Assembly (NCBI RefSeq): GCF_002483225.1
Contig: NZ_DLHL01000015.1
Coordinates: 62,001 to 126,000 of the forward strand
Direction of reading: 5' to 3'
Length of the DNA: 64,000 bases
Source of the DNA: Gemmatimonas sp. UBA7669
Lineage (GTDB): Bacteria > Gemmatimonadota > Gemmatimonadetes > Gemmatimonadales > Gemmatimonadaceae
Part shown: piece by piece, positions 7,802-16,592 of the stretch
How positions within the stretch are numbered: the first letter of the stretch is position 1
Layout of the letters: each line of letters begins with the position of its first letter
The notes under the pieces: generated by a model
Told to the model about the DNA's origin: nothing
Databases searched by the model: none
What the model saw: only the letters and a program-made list of their open reading frames with translations
Position numbers and translations under genes: made by a program

Positions 7802-10012
7802 CTAGACGCGCGCCTGCAGCATGCTGCGCACGCGACTCACCAGCGCGTCGGGCGTGAAGGGCTTGGCGATGTAGCCGTGCTGCATGTCGTCAGGCAGCGG
7901 GTCGCCCTCCTGATAGCCCGACATGAACAGCACCGGGATGTCATAGCGCCGCGCCGCCATGGCGTCCGCCAGTTCGGCGCCGCCCATGCGCGGCATGACT
8001 ACATCGGTGAGCACGAGTTCGGGCAATTCCATACCCTGCTCGAGCTTTTCGAGTGCGTCCTGCCCGTCAAAGGCCACTTCCACCCGGTAGCCATGCCGCC
8101 GGAGAATCTCGCCAACCAGCCGACGGAGACCGGCCTCGTCTTCCACCACCAGCACGAGCTCCCCGTTGGCCACGGCAGGTACGGGAGGCGCCGCCTCGGG
8201 ATCGACGGCGGCCGGTTCGAGGCGTGGCCAGGCCAGACTGACGGTGGTGCCCTGCCCTGGCGCACTGTCCACGAACACATGGCCACCCGCCTGGGTGACA
8301 ATGCCATACACGGTGCTGAGCCCGAGGCCCGTGCCATCACCCAAACGTTTGGTGGTGAAGAAGGGCTCGAACATGCGCGCCTGTACCTCGGGTGTCATGC
8401 CGGTGCCGTTGTCCTGCACCTCCACCAACACCCATTCGCCAGACGGCAGGCCGGCGTACGGCGCGGCACCCACCGCTGCGAGATCGAGGGCGCGTGTGCG
8501 CAGGTGAATACGGCCGCCGTTTGGCAGGGCGTCGCGGGCGTTGACCACCAGATTGACGATGACCTGCGACAATTGTCCGCCGTCGGCCAGCACGGGCAGC
8601 GGACCGGCACCGGTCTCCGTCTGCAGCTGCACCGTTTCGCCAATGAGACGACGCAGCATGCGATCGATGTCCTTCACGACACCGTTCACATCGAGGCGCG
8701 TGGGTGTGCTCTTCTGGCGACGCGAGAATGACAGCAACTGTGAGGTGAGCAGTGAGGCACGGTCACTGGCCTTGAGGATTTCCGCGAGATCCGTGCGCAT
8801 ATCGCCCAACTGCCGCGCCATGTCCGGAACGGACGATTCCGCCTGCAGTTGCGCGGCCTGCTGCTCGGCCAACTGCGCGAAGCCAACTATGGCCGTGAGC
8901 AGGTTGTTGAAGTCGTGCGCCACGCCACCGGCCAGCGTGCCCACGGCCTCCATCTTTTGCGAATGCAGCAACTGCTCTTCGAGCTCACGACGCTCGGCGG
9001 CCTCGCGCCGCAGATCGTCGTTGGCCTGGGCCAGTGCTTGTGTGCGCTCATCAACCGCGCGGCGCAAACGCTCCTGTCGTCCGGCGACGCCGTAGGACAG
9101 GGTGGCCAGCAGCAGCACAATGAGCGCCGAGGCCAGACGCGTCGGCCGCAGGTCGCCGAGCACGGATTGATGCCAGCCAAACGACGGTGCCGCCAACAGG
9201 GTCCAGTCTCCGTCTCCCACCGACACCGAGAAACTCACCGGATCCTGAGGCAGGCGGTCGAACGGCGCCACCGGCAAGCCTCGTCGGTCAAGCAGCGCCA
9301 CCTGTACCGTGGACGGAAGGCGGGCCAAGTCCGCTTCGTAGAGCAGCTCCCCCACGTTCAGCACGAGTGCCACCTGATCGGGGAAGCCTTCGGCCTTCGC
9401 GGTCACCCGCAGACGCAACACGATTCCGACTCCGCCCTGAAGCAGCGGGAACGGACCGGCCATGGCCATGGCATCGGAGCGTCGTGCGCGCTCCACCCCG
9501 TCCCGCACTTCAGGATCGGGGTGTGTCATGAGGTCATAGCCCACCAGTGTCGCCGAGTCCGCTCCGGGATTGGTGGCCACAATGCGTGCGTTCCGCACCA
9601 ACTGCACCGCACGCACGCCGGGCGCGGCCACTCGCAGACCGTCGGCAAAGGTGGGGAACTTGCGAGTGAGCTCGTCGGTGGAGGGCTGCAGGCTCACGAA
9701 CTGGCGCAGCGCATCGAGACGCACAATGCGCCGCTGAAAGATGCCTTCGAGCAGCGTCGTATACGGCGCCACGAAGGCTTCCACGCGCGTGCGCTCGCGC
9801 GCGATAAGCTGACCGGCATACCAGCGATCGAACGCCGTGGCAACGGCCGCGCCCAGCAGCAACGTCAAACCCACCGCGCGCAGGCGGCGGACAAGAAACG
9901 ATGGACGTTGTGGGGCCACCAGGGAATTCACCACTCGATCGGGAACCGGCGCGGTCCCAGCGACGTCGCGGGACTCCTGTCTAACATGACCCTCGGGACG
10001 CGTTTTCGTCAC
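7802..10012 (-). CDS. Hybrid histidine kinase with CHASE sensor and receiver
   Basis: A membrane sensor kinase of about 736 residues. Order: a first transmembrane helix (VGLTLLLGAAVATAF), an extracytoplasmic CHASE-like domain (FATGL-type segment FADGLRVAAPGVRAVQL and GPFPLLQGGVGIVLRL), a second helix (ALIVLLLATLSYGVA), a coiled-coil linker, HisKA with the phospho-acceptor in GGVAHDFNNLLTA, HATPase with VNLVVNARDALPNGG and DGTGLGLSTVYGIV, then a C-terminal receiver (VVEDEAGLRR, LTDVVMPRMGG, IAKPF). No output domain is fused. The start is unresolved: GTG at 10012 avoids overlap with recG, and GTG codons at 9934 and 9931 are alternatives; none has a good ribosome-binding site. It follows recG closely. 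The ligand is unknown. Confidence 0.88.
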   Translation of the reverse strand: MTKTRPEGHVRQESRDVAGTAPVPDRVVNSLVAPQRPSFLVRRLRAVGLTLLLGAAVATAFDRWYAGQLIARERTRVEAFVAPYTTLLEGIFQRRIVRLDALRQFVSLQPSTDELTRKFPTFADGLRVAAPGVRAVQLVRNARIVATNPGADSATLVGYDLMTHPDPEVRDGVERARRSDAMAMAGPFPLLQGGVGIVLRLRVTAKAEGFPDQVALVLNVGELLYEADLARLPSTVQVALLDRRGLPVAPFDRLPQDPVSFSVSVGDGDWTLLAAPSFGWHQSVLGDLRPTRLASALIVLLLATLSYGVAGRQERLRRAVDERTQALAQANDDLRREAAERRELEEQLLHSQKMEAVGTLAGGVAHDFNNLLTAIVGFAQLAEQQAAQLQAESSVPDMARQLGDMRTDLAEILKASDRASLLTSQLLSFSRRQKSTPTRLDVNGVVKDIDRMLRRLIGETVQLQTETGAGPLPVLADGGQLSQVIVNLVVNARDALPNGGRIHLRTRALDLAAVGAAPYAGLPSGEWVLVEVQDNGTGMTPEVQARMFEPFFTTKRLGDGTGLGLSTVYGIVTQAGGHVFVDSAPGQGTTVSLAWPRLEPAAVDPEAAPPVPAVANGELVLVVEDEAGLRRLVGEILRRHGYRVEVAFDGQDALEKLEQGMELPELVLTDVVMPRMGGAELADAMAARRYDIPVLFMSGYQEGDPLPDDMQHGYIAKPFTPDALVSRVRSMLQARV

Positions 10013-10037
10013 TCCGGCGGCCCGTTGGGTGACACCA

Positions 10038-12167
10038 TTACCCCACCCGGAACAGGTCGAGCGCCCGTGCGTAGCCAACCGTGAGCAGTTGCCGCAATCC
10101 GGCATGGGCGGCATGAGCCAGTAGCGGGTCATTTCGCAGGATCTGATCCGCCATCCGGCGGGCCGTGTCATTCAAGACCTCGTCTCGCAGCAGATCGGCC
10201 ACCTTGAAGGCCGGCAAGCCATGCTGCTTCGCGCCAAACAGATCGCCCATGCCGCGAAGGCGCAGATCGGCGCGCGCGATCTCGAAGCCATCCTCCGTAG
10301 AGGCAAACATGCCAAGCCGCTCAGCCGCCTCGGCCCCCACGTCGCCAAGCAGCACACAGAAACTCTGCGCCGCCCCGCGCCCCACGCGTCCGCGCAACTG
10401 GTGCAGTTGCGAGAGGCCGAAGCGCTCGGGATGTTCGATGATCATGACGGTGGCGTTGCCGACATCAATGCCCACCTCGATGACGGTGGTGGCTACCAGC
10501 ACATCGACGTCGCCGTCACGAAAGCGACGCATGATGAGGTCACGCTCGTCGGCCGGCAACTTGCCATGCAGCAGCGCCACGCGTCGCGCACTGAAGGGAC
10601 CGGCCACCAATTGCTCATACATGACCGTGGCCGCTTTGAGGTCGATCTTCTCGCTCGTTTCAATGAGCGGATAGACGACATACACCTGCCGCCCCTCATC
10701 GAGCTGGGTATTGGCAAACTCGAACACCTTGGCGCGCGCGGCTTCGCTGCGCAGCACGGTGGTCACGGGCTGCCGACCGGGCGGCCGTTCGTCGAGCACG
10801 CTCACATCGAGATCGCCGTAGAGTGTGAGGGCCAGCGACCGCGGAATGGGCGTGGCACTCATGAGCAGCACGTCGGGCGCCTCACCCTTGGCGCTCAGTT
10901 GTGCGCGTTGCTCCACACCAAAGCGGTGTTGCTCATCGATGATGACGAGCCCGAGGTCGGCAAAGTGCACCGCGTCCTGCACGAGGGCGTGTGTGCCGAT
11001 GGCCAGAACCGGGCCCGCTTCCGCCAGACGTGAGAGGGCGGCGCGTCGTTCGCGCGCGCCCAGACGGCCCGTCAGCAGGACCGGCGTGATACCGAGCGGC
11101 GCGAGCAGGGCGCCGACGCTGCGGGCGTGCTGCTCCGCCAGCAGTTCAGTGGGCGCCATGAGCGCCACCTGGGAGCCGTTCTCCATGGCCAGCAGGGCGG
11201 AGAACACCGCGACGACGGTTTTGCCCGCGCCCACATCGCCCTGCAGCAGGCGGTGCATACGCCGCGGACTCTCCATGTCGTGCACGATCTCGCGAATGGC
11301 GCGCACCTGCGCATGCGTGAGCGTGTACGGCAAGGCCGCACGCAATTGACTGGTGAGTTCGCGGCGGTTGACGAAGGCTCGGCCGCCGCGGGCCTCGCGC
11401 GCAATCTGATTGGCGCGGCGCTGCAGCAGTTGCACACAAAGCAGCTCCTCGAACGCCAGACGCGCGCGGCCGCGCGCCGCTTCAGCCAGCGACTCTGGCC
11501 GGTGCACCATGCGCAGCGCATCAGGGAGCGCCGGCACGTCGGCCTCGCGCAGCACGGCGTCCGACAGCGGCTCCTCGACCAAGGGCAGCAGGGCGTCGAG
11601 ATGCTGCTCAATGAGCCCGCGCAGGAGACGCACCGAGAGTCCTTCGGTGCTGGGATATACCGCCAGCACGCGCCCGCCGGCCGTGCCTTCCTCCTGCGGT
11701 CCCAGATTGACGAACTCGCGCGGCTGCAGGCGTTTGCCGTGGTAGAAGCGCACCGGGCCGCTGCACAGCAGCCAATCGCCCTGGTTGATGGTGCGATCGA
11801 GGAAGGGCTGACCGGGCCAGGCCAGTTCGAGCATGCCGGTGCTGTCCTGCACGACAGCCTGAAACACCCGCAGCCCCTTGCGCGTGGGCAGCACGCCTTT
11901 GGCAATGACCTTGCCCAGCACGGTGACATCGCTGCCCACCGCCGCCTGCACAATGGGCGTGACCGTACTGGCGTCTTCGTAGCGATGTGGAATGTGGCGC
12001 AGCAAATCGCCGGCCACCGTGATGCCAAGCCGAGCCAGATGCGTGGCGCGCGCCGGCCCCACGCCCTTGAGATAGGTGACCGGCGTATCGAGCGCGAGAC
12101 GCGGGGCCGGGCGGACGCCGACACGACGGCGCCGCTCTTCTGCCTCCGAGCTCTCGCGCCAGCTCAC
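10038..12167 (-). CDS. recG: ATP-dependent DNA helicase RecG
   Basis: A 709-residue superfamily 2 helicase that remodels stalled forks and Holliday junctions. The N-terminal wedge/OB domain (TPVTYLKGVGPARATHLARLG onward) is followed by helicase motifs: Walker A GDVGAGKTVVA, motif II IIDEQHRFGV, motif III LLMSATPIPRSLAL, motif V TTVIEVGIDVGNA and motif VI QLHQLRGRVGRG. Length fits the family. I place the start at GTG 12167 (VSWRESSEAEER), 4 bases after the ftsY stop; the longer frame would read through ftsY. It is the middle gene of ftsY-recG-histidine kinase. Confidence 0.93.
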   Translation of the reverse strand: MSWRESSEAEERRRRVGVRPAPRLALDTPVTYLKGVGPARATHLARLGITVAGDLLRHIPHRYEDASTVTPIVQAAVGSDVTVLGKVIAKGVLPTRKGLRVFQAVVQDSTGMLELAWPGQPFLDRTINQGDWLLCSGPVRFYHGKRLQPREFVNLGPQEEGTAGGRVLAVYPSTEGLSVRLLRGLIEQHLDALLPLVEEPLSDAVLREADVPALPDALRMVHRPESLAEAARGRARLAFEELLCVQLLQRRANQIAREARGGRAFVNRRELTSQLRAALPYTLTHAQVRAIREIVHDMESPRRMHRLLQGDVGAGKTVVAVFSALLAMENGSQVALMAPTELLAEQHARSVGALLAPLGITPVLLTGRLGARERRAALSRLAEAGPVLAIGTHALVQDAVHFADLGLVIIDEQHRFGVEQRAQLSAKGEAPDVLLMSATPIPRSLALTLYGDLDVSVLDERPPGRQPVTTVLRSEAARAKVFEFANTQLDEGRQVYVVYPLIETSEKIDLKAATVMYEQLVAGPFSARRVALLHGKLPADERDLIMRRFRDGDVDVLVATTVIEVGIDVGNATVMIIEHPERFGLSQLHQLRGRVGRGAAQSFCVLLGDVGAEAAERLGMFASTEDGFEIARADLRLRGMGDLFGAKQHGLPAFKVADLLRDEVLNDTARRMADQILRNDPLLAHAAHAGLRQLLTVGYARALDLFRVG

Positions 12168-12171
12168 GGCG

Positions 12172-13101
12172 TCAGGCCTCGACCAGTTCCCGCGCGTAGT
12201 CGCCCGCGTCGAAGGGCGCGAGATCGCCCACCTGCTCGCCGAGTCCCACGAACTTGATGGGCACGTTGAGCGCCTCGTGCACGGCCACCACAATGCCGCC
12301 CTTGGCGGTGCCATCGAGCTTGGTGACCACCACGCCCGTCACGGGCACGGCCGCCGAGAAGGTGCGGGCCTGCGAGAGCGCGTTCTGCCCGATGGTGCCA
12401 TCGAGCACCAGCAGCACTTCGTGCGGCGCGTCGGGAAGTCGCTTCTTGATCACGCGGTGAATCTTGCGCAGCTCCGTCATCAGGTCGTCACTGGTATGCA
12501 AACGACCGGCGGTGTCCACGATGATCACATCGACCCCGCGCGTGATGCCCGCGTCGACGGCATCGAAGGCCACCGACGCCGGATCGGAGCCGGCGGCTCC
12601 ACCCACAAAGTCCACCTTTGCGCGCTCGGCCCACACCCGCAGCTGGTCGATAGCGCCTGCACGGAAGGTGTCGGCGGCGCCGAGCAGCACACGCTTGCCC
12701 TCGCGCTGCAATTGTGCCGACAGCTTGCCGATGAAGGTGGTCTTGCCCGCGCCATTGACGCCGATCACGAGCAGCACGGTGGGGCCGCTGGCCGCCATGT
12801 GCAGCGCCGGATCGGCGTTGCCGGCACGCAACGCGGACTCCACGCCTTCGGCCAGCGCCTCGCGGAACTGGGCTTCGGTTTTCACTTCGCCGCGCTTGTG
12901 CCGACGCTCCACCTCGGCCACCAGCGCGAGCGACGTGGGCACGCCGAAGTCACTCTCGATGAGCAGCGTTTCGAGGGCCTCGAGTGAGCCCTCGTCGACA
13001 CCCTTGAACAGCACACCGAGATCGGTGCGCACCACGTCCTTGAAGCGCTGCCACAGCGAGCGCTTGGGGACGTCATCCTTGGAACGAAACAGTCGGGACA
13101 T
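12172..13101 (-). CDS. ftsY: Signal recognition particle receptor FtsY
   Basis: A 309-residue SRP-type GTPase that docks SRP-ribosome complexes at the inner membrane. The N domain helices (residues about 1-85) precede the G domain: G1 GVNGAGKTTFIGKL, the DTFRAGA insertion-box segment, G3 DTAGRLHTSDDLM, G4 TKLDGTAKGG and the closing GLGEQVGDLAPFDA. The acidic A domain is almost absent, so the protein is a short NG-type FtsY. Start MSRLFRSKDD was chosen over an ATG 12 codons upstream because the N domain begins directly after it. The 135-base region upstream must hold its promoter. Confidence 0.93.
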   Translation of the reverse strand: MSRLFRSKDDVPKRSLWQRFKDVVRTDLGVLFKGVDEGSLEALETLLIESDFGVPTSLALVAEVERRHKRGEVKTEAQFREALAEGVESALRAGNADPALHMAASGPTVLLVIGVNGAGKTTFIGKLSAQLQREGKRVLLGAADTFRAGAIDQLRVWAERAKVDFVGGAAGSDPASVAFDAVDAGITRGVDVIIVDTAGRLHTSDDLMTELRKIHRVIKKRLPDAPHEVLLVLDGTIGQNALSQARTFSAAVPVTGVVVTKLDGTAKGGIVVAVHEALNVPIKFVGLGEQVGDLAPFDAGDYARELVEA

Positions 13102-13179
13102 GCAGGATATCCATCGCCCGGTCGGCGATGATGCCACCGGGACTCAAGTCAACAGGAATCAGGGCGTACCGTTGTCGCT

Positions 13180-13219
13180 GAGCTCCATCGCTGGCCGTCA
13201 GCGCGGAGCTCCATCGCTG
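13180..13219. repeat. Pair of 14-bp direct repeats upstream of ftsY
   Basis: GAGCTCCATCGCTG occurs at 13180-13193 and 13206-13219, 26 bases apart, in the gap between ftsY and the von Willebrand-like gene. Related GCGAT-type words occur nearby at about 13220-13242. This could be a regulator site for ftsY-recG or decayed repeat sequence; nothing decides between them. Confidence 0.4.
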
Positions 13220-13236
13220 AGCGCTATCGCAGTCAG

Positions 13237-15171
13237 CTATCGTTGACCGCTGGCGCGCCGCAGCAGCCACTCCGCGCAGAGCAACAGCAGCGCCGCCACG
13301 AACGGCCAGCTCTTGTCGGCGAGACGCGGGGCATCGCTGCCTGCCACGCCGCGCGCGAGCGGTCCGCCCTGCACCGCCGGCGCGCGTGGCACCCACTCGC
13401 GTGAAGCGTTCACCACCAGCACACTGCGTCCACCGGCCGTCTCGACATCATACACCCCTGCCGGCAGCGCGGGCGTCTGCGTTTCGAACTGCGCACCTGA
13501 AAAACGCAGCGTCAGCGAATCGGTTGCCGCGGACACCGCAGTCGGGTTGCCGGAGCGACGGGCCAGCTTCACGGTGACCACGGTATCGGCACCGCCACGG
13601 CGCCAGGCCACGGGTTCGCCCGCACGTAGCACCCCGCCCACCGGCCGCGCTGCACGCAGGTCACCACGTCCGGCCGACAGCCAGTCGAATATAGCGCCCC
13701 AGAGGGCGGCAAACGCCTCGCGGCTGCGTCCCGCGCGCAGCGACCAACCGGCCCAGCCCGAGCCCGATACCAGCACGCTGCGCTGACCGGCGCTCTCCCG
13801 AATGGCTACCGCCGCCGCCGCGTCGCCGCGCTTGCCCAACTGCGCCGTCAGCACGGGCGTACCCTGTCGCACCGGGCCGGCCAGTGTGATGGGCGGCAGC
13901 GAGTCAAACGGCAAGGCCGCCAGCGCCGCCATGAGAGGCGAGTCCGGAGCGCCCGACACATACCACTCGGGCGTGCGGGTGACTTCGCCCGCGCGGGCCA
14001 GCACAGTGGGTGGCGCCGGAACCCAGAGTGCACGCGCCAGGGGGCCAGACGTGGCAGCAGCGGCCGTGCCAGCAGCTGCCGTCGCCGAAGCCGCGGGCTT
14101 CCACGTGGTGTCACCATGCACAATGAGCATGCCCGCCGAGGCAGCGCGTGCGCGTACCTCGGCCTCGCTGATGGGCGCCAGCGTGCCTTCGACGCGCCAC
14201 ACACCCGGCGCCACGCGCAGGTAGGCGCGCGTGGGCACATCAAGCGCACCACGCAGCACGGTCAGCACCTCACGCACATCGAGATCAGGCGCCGTGGACA
14301 CGAACACCGCGCTCGGTCGGTCGCCCACATCCACCGCCACCGCCAGGGTGTCATTGCGCGGCTCCACGTCACCGGACACGGAGAGCGCTGCCTGAACGAG
14401 GGCCACGCCTTCACTCGACGACGGCGCCACCACCGGCAGCGAGACGCGCGCGCTGGCATAAGGCGCAAGCGCGGGCACAGGGGCGTTCCCCGCAGGGCGC
14501 CCGTCCACGAGCAGGACCAGCGCACCGTCACCAGTGGCCAGCGGCCCGGCGCTGAGCGTAACGCGCACCTCGCTGGAGTCACCGGTGGTCCACGCCGACG
14601 GGACTGCCAGTTCGGCGACGGCCACGTCGGGACGTGGCGTACTGGGCCAGCGCACGGCGCGGGAGCCCGGCGGCGCTTCGGCGAGGGCTTCGGCGTCGTC
14701 GACTTCGCCGTCGGTGAACAGCACGAGGCTGCGCCCGAGTGCAGCCGCGCGGTCCACGGCCGGCCGGACACGGGACGCCGCATCGTCGGGCAGCCACCCC
14801 CCAACCTCATCGGCCGTGGCGTCGCGGAGCGAATCCCCGATGACAACCAGCGGGGCGTCGGACGGGAAGCGCGAAAGCGAGTCGCGCAGCAGACTGCGCC
14901 AGGAGCGCACCATGCTGCTGTCGTCGCCGGCGGCCCGCCGGGCCGAGGCGGAACGGTCAATGGCGATGAGTGGCTGACGCGGAGTGGCGCGACCGACGGC
15001 GGCACCAAAGAGCATGGCCGCCACGAGCGCCACGGCCGCCGCACGCAGGGCCGCCAGCAACCAGCGCCGCAGTCCCGCGGCCTCACCCGACGGCGATGGG
15101 CCACGTCCGTACGCCAGCCAAGCGGCCAGGGCACCCAGTGCCAGTGCAGCCGCCCAGGGAATCAACAGCAC
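13237..15171 (-). CDS. Membrane protein with von Willebrand A-like domain
   Basis: A 644-residue membrane protein. Two N-terminal transmembrane helices (about 3-20 and 36-58) are followed by a domain beginning LIAIDRSASA, whose D-x-S-x-S is the metal-ion-dependent adhesion site motif of von Willebrand A domains, and LVLFTDGEVDD, a typical central strand. The long middle part (about 170-560) is beta-rich and extracytoplasmic, with an Ala-rich linker near 365-385. A C-terminal helix (SWPFVAALLLLCAEWLLRR) returns to the membrane. This plan resembles BatA-type and other membrane vWA proteins of unknown function. The start is GTG. The gene lies downstream of the ftsZ-M23 terminator, so it probably has its own promoter. 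Confidence 0.55.
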   Translation of the reverse strand: MLLIPWAAALALGALAAWLAYGRGPSPSGEAAGLRRWLLAALRAAAVALVAAMLFGAAVGRATPRQPLIAIDRSASARRAAGDDSSMVRSWRSLLRDSLSRFPSDAPLVVIGDSLRDATADEVGGWLPDDAASRVRPAVDRAAALGRSLVLFTDGEVDDAEALAEAPPGSRAVRWPSTPRPDVAVAELAVPSAWTTGDSSEVRVTLSAGPLATGDGALVLLVDGRPAGNAPVPALAPYASARVSLPVVAPSSSEGVALVQAALSVSGDVEPRNDTLAVAVDVGDRPSAVFVSTAPDLDVREVLTVLRGALDVPTRAYLRVAPGVWRVEGTLAPISEAEVRARAASAGMLIVHGDTTWKPAASATAAAGTAAAATSGPLARALWVPAPPTVLARAGEVTRTPEWYVSGAPDSPLMAALAALPFDSLPPITLAGPVRQGTPVLTAQLGKRGDAAAAVAIRESAGQRSVLVSGSGWAGWSLRAGRSREAFAALWGAIFDWLSAGRGDLRAARPVGGVLRAGEPVAWRRGGADTVVTVKLARRSGNPTAVSAATDSLTLRFSGAQFETQTPALPAGVYDVETAGGRSVLVVNASREWVPRAPAVQGGPLARGVAGSDAPRLADKSWPFVAALLLLCAEWLLRRASGQR

Positions 15172-15204
15172 ATGCGTCTCAGGTTCGGTTCAGGAAGAAA
15201 CGGG

Positions 15205-15238
15205 GACGGGGCAGAAGAACGAATTCTCCTGCCCCGTC
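15205..15238 (-). terminator. Rho-independent terminator after ftsZ-M23
   Basis: GACGGGGCAG pairs perfectly with CTGCCCCGTC (10 bp), and AGAA/TTCT extends the stem after one mismatch, leaving a CGAA loop. Read leftward, the hairpin is followed by the T-rich stretch GTTTCTTCC. It sits about 86 bases after the M23 stop and before the vWA-like gene, so it most likely ends the ftsZ-M23 transcript. Confidence 0.65.
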
Positions 15239-15323
15239 AATCGAGTGTGCGTGCGCGACTGCGTGATCCCATCGCGTTGGCGACACGGTTACGCCAGGTC
15301 TACGCAGCAACGGTGGCCGACGC

Positions 15324-16592
15324 TCAGTCGCCTCCGACGCGAACCGGCACCCGTCGATCGGCCACGAGGCCAAGGGGCGCATCGAGCTGGGCGAAGATGC
15401 GCGACTTGAGCGCGGCAAACTCGCCGCGATGCCGAGCCTCGAGCGGCTCGCCGGCCACGTTGCGCAGGGCGACGCGCGGATCACGGTGCACACCGTTGAC
15501 GAGCACTTCGAAGTGCAAATGCGGCGCCGTGGACAGGCCGGTTGAGCCGACCTTGCCAATGGTCTGCGCGATGTTGACCATGCTGCCGGACTTCACGTTG
15601 ATGGCGTCGAGATGGCCATACCGGGTGACCATGCCATTGGCGTGGCGGATTTCGATGGTCTTGCCATAGCCACCCTTCCACCCGGCAAACACCACGCGAC
15701 CGTTGCCCAGCGCGCGTACCGGCGTGCCGCGCGAGGCGGCGTAGTCCATGCCGGAGTGACGACGCAGCGTGCCCAGAATGGGATGACGCCGCATGCCGAA
15801 CACGGAGCTGATGCGACGGAACTCGAGCGGCGCCCGCAGGAAGGCGGCGCGCATGGACTTGCCCTCGCCGTCGAAATAGGACACACGGGTGCCCTGCGCA
15901 AAACGCAGCGTTTCGACCGGCTTGCCCGACATGGTGAGGCGGGCGGCGATGATGGCACCGGGGCGAACCATGCCGTTGGGCGCACGCTGCCGCTCAACGA
16001 GCACGCGCACGGAGTCACCCTTCTGCAAGTCGCGGCTCAGATCGACGCGGTACTCCAGTACGTCGGCCAGCGAATAGGCCAGCTCGGTACGCTGGCGCTC
16101 GGGAAAGTCCTGCGCCCCCGAGGCAATGGCCGCCGTGAGGGTGGACTGCACTTCGCCACCCACCACGACCGTGTCGGTGGTCCAGGGCAGCAATTCCTCG
16201 CGTTCCACCCAGGTCTGGGCCGACCGGGTGAAGCGGATGACGCGGTCAATGGCCAACTGCAGCGTGAACTCGGAGGTGCCGGAGTCGGCGCTCACCTTGG
16301 CGGTGATGGGCGTGCCAGCACGGACGCGACGCGGATCGAGGGCCGACGCCGCGCGAAGGGCTTCGGCGGCCTCCTCAGGAGCGAGGCCGGCGCGAGTAAG
16401 CGCCACGGTGAGCGGCTCACCCTTCCGGATGGTGTCCACGTGGGTGCGCCAACGCGAGGCCACGGAAAGGCGAGGCCCTGCTGCCAGTACACTGGCAGCA
16501 GGGCGTTCCTTCACCGGACGACCAATCGCGACGGCGGCTGCTCCGAGGCCGAGGCAACCAACAGCGACGAGCAGCGCGCGCGAGGTGGTCAA
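15324..16592 (-). CDS. M23 (LytM-type) peptidoglycan endopeptidase or LytM factor
   Basis: A 422-residue exported protein. An N-terminal hydrophobic segment (about 5-24) is a signal peptide or anchor. The middle (about 50-260) resembles the OapA/LysM-like regions ahead of M23 domains. The C-terminal peptidase has HSGMDYAASRGTPV (zinc His and Asp), GYGKTIEIRHANG, YGHL and HLHFEV, so all zinc and catalytic residues are present and it is probably an active endopeptidase rather than a degenerate EnvC-type activator. The start is TTG overlapping the ftsZ stop as TTGA, so synthesis is coupled to FtsZ. This suggests a role in septal wall splitting. Confidence 0.85.
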   Translation of the reverse strand: MTTSRALLVAVGCLGLGAAAVAIGRPVKERPAASVLAAGPRLSVASRWRTHVDTIRKGEPLTVALTRAGLAPEEAAEALRAASALDPRRVRAGTPITAKVSADSGTSEFTLQLAIDRVIRFTRSAQTWVEREELLPWTTDTVVVGGEVQSTLTAAIASGAQDFPERQRTELAYSLADVLEYRVDLSRDLQKGDSVRVLVERQRAPNGMVRPGAIIAARLTMSGKPVETLRFAQGTRVSYFDGEGKSMRAAFLRAPLEFRRISSVFGMRRHPILGTLRRHSGMDYAASRGTPVRALGNGRVVFAGWKGGYGKTIEIRHANGMVTRYGHLDAINVKSGSMVNIAQTIGKVGSTGLSTAPHLHFEVLVNGVHRDPRVALRNVAGEPLEARHRGEFAALKSRIFAQLDAPLGLVADRRVPVRVGGD

